Assembly: GCF_900074915.1 (NCBI RefSeq)
Contig: NZ_LT222319.1
Coordinates: forward strand, 3,071,001 to 3,135,000
Reading direction: 5' to 3'
Length of the DNA stretch: 64,000 nucleotides
Origin: Pseudomonas cerasi
GTDB taxonomy: Bacteria; Pseudomonadota; Gammaproteobacteria; Pseudomonadales; Pseudomonadaceae
The notes under the pieces are model-generated. The model was not told the DNA's origin. It was given only the letters and a program-made list of their open reading frames with translations, and searched no databases. Shown in pieces: positions 58,344 through 64,000 of the stretch. How positions within the stretch are numbered: the stretch's first letter is position 1; the number at the start of each line of letters is the position of its first letter. Made by a program: the position numbers and the translations under genes.

Positions 58344-58418
58344 GAGAATTATTTATTAAAAGAGGTGGGGTGCATTACCTCCTCAGACCTACGACCACTT
58401 CTCTAGCCAGCAGCCCCC

Positions 58419-58883
58419 TTATTTTCTTATGACTTCCACATCAGTCACAATCAGCTCGACATTCTTGAGTAAAGCCCTCACCTGTCGGACCTCGTTTATC
58501 GCACCAGACAACGAGACCGTCTCAAAATCTTGCTCAACGGACGCATTCAGTGAGGCTTCTTTGCTGACAGCAAATGCCCTGTCCGAATAGCATGCAGACT
58601 TCGTTTCCAAAGGTAATAACACCAGAGGGAACCGGTAATCTCTACCCGACAGAATGTTAGTGCTGTTGCCGTTTCTCCATGCCTCCAAACTTATAATCAC
58701 ACTGCTTACACGACTCAAGGTGTAATTAGAAACAATGATGGCTATAGGGGAATCAGGACTGCACCCATTTCCTCCGCCCAGAGAGGCATGCACCTGCACA
58801 CCTGATACTCCGTAGGCAGTCACAGCTACAACGCCACCCCCAGCTAATAACATCAACCCCAACCGGCGCGCCTTCAGCTTCAT
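58419..58883 (-). CDS. island hypothetical: N-anchored periplasmic-type protein
   Basis: 154 residues from ATG 58883 with a GGGG site upstream (longer readings overlap the preceding gene and lack one). MKLKARRLGLMLLAGGGVVAVTAYGV is a positively charged start plus one hydrophobic span, an uncleaved anchor or signal. The rest is a beta-rich domain with two cysteines (NGCSPDSPIAIIVSNYT ... KSACYSD) that could form a disulfide, and a helical end (INEVRQVRALLKNVELIV). Function unknown. It follows the 110-residue gene by 40 nt on the same strand: a two-gene cassette. AT-richer than flanking genes. Confidence 0.65.
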   Translation of the reverse strand: MKLKARRLGLMLLAGGGVVAVTAYGVSGVQVHASLGGGNGCSPDSPIAIIVSNYTLSRVSSVIISLEAWRNGNSTNILSGRDYRFPLVLLPLETKSACYSDRAFAVSKEASLNASVEQDFETVSLSGAINEVRQVRALLKNVELIVTDVEVIRK

Positions 58884-58923
58884 TCGGAACCCCGCACATC
58901 TAAAAGCTTCAGACTCTTGGCCT

Positions 58924-59256
58924 TCACAAAAAGCAAGACCCTGCGCCATCGTAATTTTTAATGTCGCATTGCACCACTTTGAATTTAGCACTTTCAGTAA
59001 GTGCCTGAGGGCCGATTGCCTGCTCTATGCATACCAGCCCTGCGAACAGAAACTTGCATGAATCATGTGCGATCAGCTCCAAAGGAACGCCCATTTTTTT
59101 CAGGTGATACAGCTTCATCAGATGCAACTGACATCCCCCTTCCTCCATAGCGCTATGGTATAAGCTCGGGCGAATCTCCATAAGCCTCGCTACCTTGTTC
59201 CCCACTCTCCTTCCCTGCCACGTCCAGTACATAACTGTTACGACATTCCTGATCAT
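58924..59256 (-). CDS. island hypothetical: Cys-containing small protein, first gene of the cassette
   Basis: 110 residues if started at ATG 59256 (GAGAG upstream); an earlier TTG at 59316 and a later ATG at 59232 are possible. Starts MIRNVVTVMYWTWQGRRVG, then a basic helix (NKVARLMEIRPSLYHSAME), a charged segment (LHLMKLYHLKKMGVP) and a C-terminal half with four further cysteines, ending GAGSCFL. No signal peptide. Not recognised. Probably co-transcribed with the membrane-anchored protein downstream. Confidence 0.6.
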   Translation of the reverse strand: MIRNVVTVMYWTWQGRRVGNKVARLMEIRPSLYHSAMEEGGCQLHLMKLYHLKKMGVPLELIAHDSCKFLFAGLVCIEQAIGPQALTESAKFKVVQCDIKNYDGAGSCFL

Positions 59257-59478
59257 GTGCACGCTCTCGTCAGCGATTGAATACTGCAAGATGACTTTAG
59301 CTATGGTGCTAGCCAAGCGCCAGCATTTCTACCAGAAATTCCTGACCAGCAATGCATAAGAAAGGACAGCCCCTAACCCCCTGCCTACCCCTCTCGCCTT
59401 GATGGCCCCACGCACACAGAAATTGGCCCTTGCCTTGAGCGTCAAGAAAATTCCACAGAGGGGTTGGGTAGCGTCCAG

Positions 59479-59556
59479 CCCACAGCAGGCACGTAGCTCA
59501 GTTGGTTAGAAGCTTGCCATTGTGAGGCCACGAACAATGAGCACCACCTTAACAAG
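59479..59556 (+). pseudogene. inverted, interrupted copy of the tRNA-Val 5' half
   Basis: 59479-59510 is a 32-nt exact copy of the tRNA-Val 5' flank, acceptor strand and D arm, but on the plus strand. After a 28-nt unrelated insert, 59539-59550 resumes with GAGCACCACCTT, the start of the anticodon arm, then the loop and 3' arm differ (AACAAG-AAGGTG). No T arm or CCA end: not a working tRNA. Confidence 0.75.
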
Positions 59557-59596
59557 AAGGTGATCAGGCTATACAGATCAGTAGGTTAGCTATGGT

Positions 59597-59708
59597 CGTT
59601 CACATTTACTCGTGTGAATGCCAGTGTGAATGCTTGTGTGAACGACGATTTGAACGAGAACGGACGTTCCCATTGCGGTGTGTGAACGATGCCTATAGAT
59701 TGTGAACG
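59597..59708. promoter_or_regulatory. TGTGAAYG motif array near attR
   Basis: Five direct copies (59613, 59625, 59637, 59681, 59701) and one inverted (CGTTCACA at 59597). The first three direct copies are spaced exactly 12 bp; the last two by 20 bp. They lie 75-190 bp from the tRNA, where integrase arm-type or excisionase sites are expected. Confidence 0.6.
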
Positions 59709-59722
59709 TTTTCTCAAGAAAC

Positions 59723-59750
59723 AAAAAAGGGGAACCCTTTCGGATTCCCC
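59723..59750 (-). terminator. terminator of tRNA-Val copy 1
   Basis: GGGGAACCC / GGATTCCCC stem (one mismatch), 4-nt loop, followed on the minus strand by six T residues. Confidence 0.75.
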
Positions 59751-59756
59751 CTCTCG

Positions 59757-59828
59757 ACCGCCCAGCAGAGCGGATTTTGTTTGGTAGGCGCGATTGGACT
59801 CGAACCAACGACCCCCACCATGTCAAGG
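59757..59828. other. right attachment repeat (attR)
   Basis: 72 bp identical to 55906-55977 and continuous here with the tRNA 5' half. The shared T at TTTTGTTTGG (C in the second tRNA-Val copy) shows that the two repeats belong to each other. Confidence 0.88.
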
Positions 59829-59858
59829 TGGTGCTCTAACCAACTGAGCTACGTGCCT
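59782..59858 (-). tRNA. tRNA-Val(GAC), copy 1 (island target)
   Basis: 77 nt including encoded CCA. Anticodon loop CTTGACATG gives GAC; D arm GCTCAGTTGGTTAGAGC; T arm GTTGG-TTCGAGT-CCAAT. The acceptor AGGCACG pairs with CGCGCCT with an A-C mismatch at pair 5. The 3' half up to position 59828 was supplied by the island. Confidence 0.95.
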
Positions 59859-60133
59859 GCTGTGGGTCGGCATTCTACGGATATTCGATTGCCTGTCAAA
59901 CGCTTTTTTGCAGTAACTCTCTGAATACGTGAATTTTTTAAGGCTCCTGCCAGTGATCACGCGACATCGGATTCCTTTCGCCTTACCGGTACGCTGATCG
60001 TGCGGCCTTCTTGTGTTCACCCACCTTTTGAAACCTTACCTAGCACATTTACCAGTATCACTCATCATCCAGCCCCAATAACGCTTGCTAGCGTCATAGG
60101 CGTCGACCTATGCATCACTCAGGAGAAAAAATC

Positions 60134-60406
60134 ATGGACGATGACGTGGCCGCACTGGTGGTTGATAACGGGTCAGGCCCGGTTCAAAGCGACAATGAAA
60201 GCAACGCTGCCTCCGAAGACGGGCCCGCTATCACGAATCGCTATGCAAGGCTGAGAAGTGACGGAATCGTCATTATGATTCAAGACATCCTGGGCCCGCC
60301 CCCGACGCCGGACTGGAAACTATGCAAGGCAGATACAAAGCCAGCCAGAGACTCGCCGAGCGGGTCGGATTTGAGTACGAAGGCACGCTTAGACAGGATC
60401 GTATGA
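60134..60406 (+). CDS. 90-residue hypothetical with actin-like N-terminus
   Basis: ATG 60134 has an excellent ribosome site (AGGAG, 8 nt upstream). The first residues, MDDDVAALVVDNGSG, differ from the N-terminus of vertebrate beta-actin at one position; the similarity ends there. The rest (SDNESNAASEDGPAITNRYARLRSDG ... IQDILGPPPTPDWKLCKADTK) is polar, with one Cys and one Trp. No signal or membrane span. Set between the two tRNA-Val genes on the opposite strand. Real translation is likely from the start region but unproven; function unknown. Confidence 0.5.
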   Translation: MDDDVAALVVDNGSGPVQSDNESNAASEDGPAITNRYARLRSDGIVIMIQDILGPPPTPDWKLCKADTKPARDSPSGSDLSTKARLDRIV

Positions 60407-60458
60407 GCATTCAGGGAGGACTGCGCAACACGCGCGTTTACTCGATCATTGGCAAAAC

Positions 60459-60490
60459 AAAAAAGGGCCAGCCTCTCGGCTGACCCTTTT
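60459..60490 (-). terminator. terminator of tRNA-Val copy 2
   Basis: AAAAGGGCCAGCC / GGCTGACCCTTTT stem with one mismatch and 4-nt loop; on the minus strand it ends in TTTTTTG. Confidence 0.8.
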
Positions 60491-60518
60491 GATACCGCCC
60501 AGCAGAGCGGATTTTGTC

Positions 60519-60595
60519 TGGTAGGCGCGATTGGACTCGAACCAACGACCCCCACCATGTCAAGGTGGTGCTCTAACCAACTGAGCTACGTGCCT
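60519..60595 (-). tRNA. tRNA-Val(GAC), copy 2
   Basis: 77 nt, identical in sequence to copy 1 including the A-C pair in the acceptor stem and the encoded CCA. Flanks (AGCAGAGCGGATTTTGTCTGG on the 3' side, GCAGTG-like on the 5' side) are near-identical too, showing a segmental duplication of the tRNA unit. Confidence 0.96.
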
Positions 60596-60777
60596 GCTGT
60601 GGGTCGGCATTCTACGGATATGCGAATACCTGTCAATCTGTTTTTTTGCTAACCCTATGAAATACAGCGTTTTTTGCCAAACTACAGGCAACGACTCTTT
60701 TCGCCTGCTGCTGGCAGAGCTTTTATATCTCGGGTACGATTGCCGCCATCGTCAAGAATATTAAACGGAGTCTCAGG

Positions 60778-62061
60778 ATGGCAAACACGCCCTACCCGCA
60801 GTCCTTCTATGCGGCTTCAGCCAATGCTGCCCCGGAACGTCCCGCGCTGCAGGGCGAAGTCGAAACTGACGTGTGTGTCATCGGAGCCGGTTACACAGGC
60901 TTGTCCAGCGCGCTGTTCCTGCTGGAAAACGGATTTCGGGTCACGGTGCTGGAAGCGGCCAAGGTCGGCTTCGGCGCATCAGGCCGTAATGGCGGGCAGA
61001 TCGTCAACAGCTACAGCCGCGACATCGATGTCATCGAGCGAACCGTGGGGCCACGCCAGGCGCAGTTGCTCGGGCAGATGGCCTTCGAAGGCGCATCCAT
61101 CATTCGCGATAGGGTTTCCCGTTACGGCATTCAGTGCGACCTGAAAGATGGTGGTGTATTCGCAGCGCTGACCAGCAAGCAACTGGCGCATCTCGAAGCC
61201 CAGCAGCGGCTCTGGGAGCGCTATGGGCACACCGGCCTCGAGTTGATGGACAAGCGCCGGATCAATGAAGTCGTGGCTTGTGATCAGTACATCGGCGGGT
61301 TGCTGGATATGACCGGTGGACATATTCATCCCCTCAACCTGGCGCTGGGTGAAGCGGCGGCCGTTGAAACACTGGGTGGCACTATCTACGAGCAATCAGC
61401 GGCCATTCGTATCGAGCGCGGGGCAAACCCTGTGGTGCATACGGCGCAAGGCAGGGTCCGGGCCAAGTTCATTATCGTGGCCGGCAATGCCTACCTGGGC
61501 AATCTGGTCCCGGAGCTGACGGCCAAGTCGATGCCGTGCGGCACTCAGGTCATCACCACCGAGCCGTTGAGCGATGAACTGGCCAAGACACTTCTGCCGC
61601 AGGATTACTGCGTCGAAGACTGTAATTACCTGCTGGATTACTACCGCCTCAGCGCCGACAAGCGCCTGATCTTCGGCGGCGGCGTGGTGTACGGTGCCAG
61701 AGATCCTGCCAATATCGAAGCCATCATCCGGCCGAAAATGCTCAAGGCGTTCCCGCAGCTCAAGAACGTGAAGATCGACTACGCGTGGACCGGCAACTTC
61801 CTGCTGACCCTGTCTCGTCTGCCCCAGGTCGGACGACTGGGCGACAACATCTATTACTCGCAGGGCTGCAGCGGACACGGTGTGACCTACACCCACCTGG
61901 CCGGTAAGGTACTGGCCGAGGCGCTGCGCGGTCAGGCAGAGCGCTTCGATGCATTCGCCGACCTGCCCCACTACCCGTTCCCCGGCGGACAGCTGCTGCG
62001 CACCCCGCTGACCGCGCTGGGCGCATGGTATTACAGCCTGCGTGACCGACTCGGCTTCTAG
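60778..62061 (+). CDS. puuB: FAD-dependent amine oxidase, gamma-glutamylputrescine-oxidase-like
   Basis: 427 residues of the DAO family. Dinucleotide fold VCVIGAGYTGLSSALFLLENG at ~30-52, GFGASGRNGGQIVNSYSRDID, and the C-terminal FAD loop YYSQGCSGHGVTYTHLAGKVLAEAL. The closest recognised group is PuuB/PauB, which oxidises gamma-glutamylputrescine or -cadaverine in polyamine breakdown. No ligase (puuA) or dehydrogenase (puuC) gene is in the window, so the substrate is an inference. ATG 60778 after GGAGTCTCAGG; a good terminator follows. Confidence 0.85.
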   Translation: MANTPYPQSFYAASANAAPERPALQGEVETDVCVIGAGYTGLSSALFLLENGFRVTVLEAAKVGFGASGRNGGQIVNSYSRDIDVIERTVGPRQAQLLGQMAFEGASIIRDRVSRYGIQCDLKDGGVFAALTSKQLAHLEAQQRLWERYGHTGLELMDKRRINEVVACDQYIGGLLDMTGGHIHPLNLALGEAAAVETLGGTIYEQSAAIRIERGANPVVHTAQGRVRAKFIIVAGNAYLGNLVPELTAKSMPCGTQVITTEPLSDELAKTLLPQDYCVEDCNYLLDYYRLSADKRLIFGGGVVYGARDPANIEAIIRPKMLKAFPQLKNVKIDYAWTGNFLLTLSRLPQVGRLGDNIYYSQGCSGHGVTYTHLAGKVLAEALRGQAERFDAFADLPHYPFPGGQLLRTPLTALGAWYYSLRDRLGF

Positions 62062-62074
62062 ATTTGCTGAACGT

Positions 62075-62102
62075 AAAACGGCACCTTCTCGGTGCCGTTT
62101 TT
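62075..62102 (+). terminator. terminator after puuB
   Basis: AAAACGGCACC / GGTGCCGTTTT with 5-nt loop and a T-run on the plus strand; also usable by the convergent minus-strand gene. Confidence 0.9.
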
Positions 62103-62120
62103 GTTCCTGCCGCGTTGATT

Positions 62121-62822
62121 TCATTTAACGCCGCGTGCCAACGTTCTTTTCGCCTCGCCCGCCGCCTGCTCCTGTCCTGATGTCGATAACGCTTCGGCCG
62201 CCTGCAGCCAGCGCTGCGCATCGACATTGGCCGGCAACTGACGGGGCGACTGAATCAGCACCGCCCAACTGCCCGAGTCCTTCCAGGCCGACGCGAAGCT
62301 GCTGAAACTCATTGAATAGCGACGATCCATGCCTGCGTTGAGCAGCACGGTCTCCTTGATGCGGTTATAGCCGATCAACACCGCATAACGCGGCCCTTTC
62401 CACAGCGCAGAGCCCTGGGCAAAACGCAGCATGACCGGATAACCCGCCGAGACCTGAGTCAGCAGGTCCTGTAATTGGCCATCAAGCGGGTAAACCATGA
62501 ACCCGTATTCACGCGCGACTTTCTGCATGTTCTGTTCGAGCCGGTCCTCGGCGCCCGGCAGTTGCAGCGGCTTGTCGAGCAAACCGGGCGTTGTCTGCAC
62601 CTGCTGGTTGGCCAGCATGCTAGCCAGCACCATCGGGCCGCTTTGATAGGCATTACCCCGAAAGAACGGAATCGACGTCAGCTCGACCCGGTCCGGAAGG
62701 CGTTTCATCTCCGGCGTAACCATCGACGAACAACCAGCAAGGCCCGTCAGCAAGGCCGCAATCAACCATGAACGCAGTGCACCGGCAGTACCGGTATTGA
62801 AAGAAACCGACAGCATGTTCAC
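62121..62822 (-). CDS. C39-like lipoprotein without catalytic Cys/His
   Basis: 233 residues. Lipobox LTGLAGC with Cys31. The mature part follows the C39-like peptidase pattern of pseudomonad lipoproteins: RVELTSIPFFRGNAYQSGPMVLASML, where relatives have YQCGPxALA, so the nucleophile Cys is Ser61; and KGPRYAVLIGYN, where relatives have HYAVLIGY, so the His is Arg145. A helical C-terminal tail (WLQAAEALSTSGQEQAAGEAKR) looks like a single TPR-like unit. Probably a non-enzymatic, membrane-bound binding protein. Convergent with puuB. Confidence 0.78.
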   Translation of the reverse strand: MNMLSVSFNTGTAGALRSWLIAALLTGLAGCSSMVTPEMKRLPDRVELTSIPFFRGNAYQSGPMVLASMLANQQVQTTPGLLDKPLQLPGAEDRLEQNMQKVAREYGFMVYPLDGQLQDLLTQVSAGYPVMLRFAQGSALWKGPRYAVLIGYNRIKETVLLNAGMDRRYSMSFSSFASAWKDSGSWAVLIQSPRQLPANVDAQRWLQAAEALSTSGQEQAAGEAKRTLARGVK

Positions 62823-63036
62823 TCACTTCAACTGTTATCGGGCAACCCGCGACCCGACCTGAGCACCGATGATAGAGCCGACCGGGTTCCGGGTATAGCC
62901 GCGCGCAGCACCCCGGTCAGCGGAATGGCGAAAATAATTCATAGCCCGATGCCACTGGTCAATTAACCGAAACATGCCCCGTACTAGACTGTCAGTTATC
63001 AAGACCGCAACAAAAAGCAGGAATGTGGAGGCACTT

Positions 63037-63219
63037 ATGAGCCTGGAATTGACAATCGTGATGCTGATCGCCTCTTGGCTTGCCGTTGCCAGTGCGATGC
63101 TGTGGGGGGTGATGCGCGTATCCCGTCGCCATCACCAGCCACGCAGTGTCGAGTCGCGCGTGGCAAAGCGGCCAGTCCTTGCAAAACATCTCAAGGCTCC
63201 CGCTGTAGCAGCCAACTGA
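63037..63219 (+). CDS. 60-residue single-span membrane protein
   Basis: ATG 63037 with GGAGG 6 nt upstream. MSLELTIVMLIASWLAVASAMLWGVMRV is one hydrophobic span, followed by a His/Arg/Lys-rich cytoplasmic tail (SRRHHQPRSVESRVAKRPVLAKHLK). Unknown function. The longer in-frame reading from 62974 lacks a ribosome site. Confidence 0.65.
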   Translation: MSLELTIVMLIASWLAVASAMLWGVMRVSRRHHQPRSVESRVAKRPVLAKHLKAPAVAAN

Positions 63220-63301
63220 CTTACAAGGGCGTGAGCAGCGTTTAGCTGATCTGCCCTCATCAGCGTATTTGCCAGCACCTTTTTTACAGTTTCGCCAGCT
63301 A

Positions 63302-64000
63302 TCAGTGCGTGGACACCTGAGTAGCGGCTTTCTTGCGTCTTGCCCTGCGTACCAGCATGTTCAAGGCTTCAACGGCTGCCGAGAAGGCCATGGCCGCATA
63401 GATATAACCCTTGGGCACATGGGCGCCGAAACCTTCGGCGATCAGCGTCATACCGATCATGATCAGGAAGCCCAGGGCCAGCATGACCACCGTCGGGTTG
63501 TCGTTGATGAACTTGGCCAGCGGGTTGGCGGCGACAAGCATCACCACCACAGCAGAGATGACCGCGATGACCATGATCGGCAGGTGCTCGGTCATCCCCA
63601 CGGCAGTGATGATACTGTCGATGGAGAACACCAGGTCCAGCATCAGGATCTGCACGATAGCCGCGCTCATGCTCAGCGCCACCACCGAACCCAGGGCTTT
63701 CTCTTCCTCGGTCTTGACGTCCATGCTGTGGTGAATTTCCGTCGTTGCCTTCCAGACCAGGAACAGGCCACCGGCAATCAGGATCATGTCTTTCCATGAG
63801 AACGCCTGACCGAATACCTCGAAGACCGGCTCTGTCAGTTGCACGATGTACGCAACGGTACTGAGCAGACCCAGACGCATCACCAGCGCCATGCCGATAC
63901 CCAGCTTGCGAGCCTTCTCGCGCTGATGTTCAGGCAGCTTGTTAGTGAGAATCGAGATGAAAATCAGGTTATCGATGCCCAGTACAACTTCCATCACCAC
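63302..64000 (-). CDS. TerC-family membrane protein, 5' end beyond the window
   Basis: At least 232 residues; the N-terminal membrane segment lies outside. [31 protein letters not shown] is the TerC signature with the charged Asp-Asn in the first helices; [21 protein letters not shown] is its second-half repeat. Integral membrane proteins of this family are linked to metal-ion (Mn) efflux or tellurite resistance and to loading metals into exported proteins. The C-terminus is basic ([11 protein letters not shown]). Confidence 0.9.
   Translation of the reverse strand: MVMEVVLGIDNLIFISILTNKLPEHQREKARKLGIGMALVMRLGLLSTVAYIVQLTEPVFEVFGQAFSWKDMILIAGGLFLVWKATTEIHHSMDVKTEEEKALGSVVALSMSAAIVQILMLDLVFSIDSIITAVGMTEHLPIMVIAVISAVVVMLVAANPLAKFINDNPTVVMLALGFLIMIGMTLIAEGFGAHVPKGYIYAAMAFSAAVEALNMLVRRARRKKAATQVSTH

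Larger units (their letters stand above)
59257..59781. other. right-end control region of the island
   Basis: No credible gene. In order: a C-rich stretch with inverted CTACCCCTC / GAGGGGTTGGGTAG parts (59388-59470), the inverted tRNA-Val fragment (59479-59556), the TGTGAAYG array (59597-59708), and the tRNA terminator (59723-59750). A short minus-strand open frame here is the read-through of these repeats. Confidence 0.65.
55931..59828. mobile_element. 3.85-kb tRNA-Val-integrated island
   Basis: Lies between two exact 72-bp repeats that include the tRNA-Val 3' half. Contents: integrase N-terminal fragment, IS5-family insertion, a 116-residue small gene (+), two minus-strand genes, motif array near the right end, and an inverted tRNA fragment. 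Much of 57700-59480 is clearly AT-richer than the flanks, which agrees with acquisition from outside. With the integrase broken it should no longer move by itself. Confidence 0.88.

Noticed and set aside
59590..59826. A 78-codon minus-strand frame with repeated HT-x-IHT
   Set aside because: It translates through the tRNA gene, its terminator and the TGTGAAYG array; the repeat comes from the DNA motif.
60030..60058. A possible hrp box (GAAACC-N16-CCAG) before the actin-like small ORF
   Set aside because: It misses conserved bases in both halves, and the ORF starts with three Asp residues, against the pattern of type III effectors in this group.

Overview
The window looks like a chromosomal segment of a Pseudomonas of the syringae group. 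The grounds are high-GC coding sequence, syringae-type palindromic repeats, cti next to metH, a complete mannitol operon of the mtlEFGKDYZ type, siroheme sulfite reductase cysI followed by its small DUF934 partner, and a very large stock of two-component genes. Species cannot be fixed from this sequence alone.

Layout. 1-5368 is the leucine/isovalerate (liu) degradation operon: liuA (5' end outside the window), liuB, liuC, liuD. 5465-9644 holds nfuA, an acyltransferase-3 membrane protein and the periplasmic cis/trans fatty acid isomerase cti, all on the minus strand, divergent from metH (9802-13521). 13533-19829 carries a periplasmic binding protein, a 37-residue membrane protein, cysI with its DUF934 partner, a stretch of palindromic repeats, sohB and a histidine phosphatase. 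19885-26058 is mostly lipid and CoA-linked metabolism (SCP2, APH-like kinase, SDR, Gfo/Idh/MocA, TSUP permease, nudC, crotonase).

26279-38539 is a signalling block. A double-domain KaiC-like ATPase is translationally coupled to a hybrid histidine kinase. On the opposite strand lies a run of CHASE3-GAF-kinase-3xREC, CheR, receiver-less CheB, REC-kinase and a lone receiver. A second lone receiver overlaps a glycosyltransferase gene. Then come cobF, the AraC-type regulator mtlR and the mannitol/polyol operon mtlEFGK-mtlD-xylB-mtlZ (40561-48836). 49047-52751 has a Cys-free exported-looking protein behind an almost perfect sigma-54 promoter, and a GAF-GAF-GGDEF-EAL protein. 52910-55795 has a YahK-type alcohol dehydrogenase with an internal 15-residue deletion, a Nudix hydrolase and a PRISE-type short-chain reductase.

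55906-59858 is the accessory region: a 3.85-kb island inserted in the 3' half of a tRNA-Val(GAC) gene. It is bounded by a perfect 72-bp direct repeat. It carries an integrase fragment cut by an IS5-family element, a small AT-hook/HTH-like protein, an unrecognised two-gene minus-strand cassette (one gene with a membrane anchor), an array of TGTGAAYG motifs next to the right attachment site, and an inverted broken copy of the tRNA-Val 5' half. A second tRNA-Val follows at 60519-60595, and between the two lies a small ORF whose first 15 residues read like the start of eukaryotic actin. The window ends with a gamma-glutamylputrescine-oxidase-like enzyme, a C39-like lipoprotein that has lost its catalytic Cys and His, a 60-residue membrane protein and the C-terminal part of a TerC-family protein.
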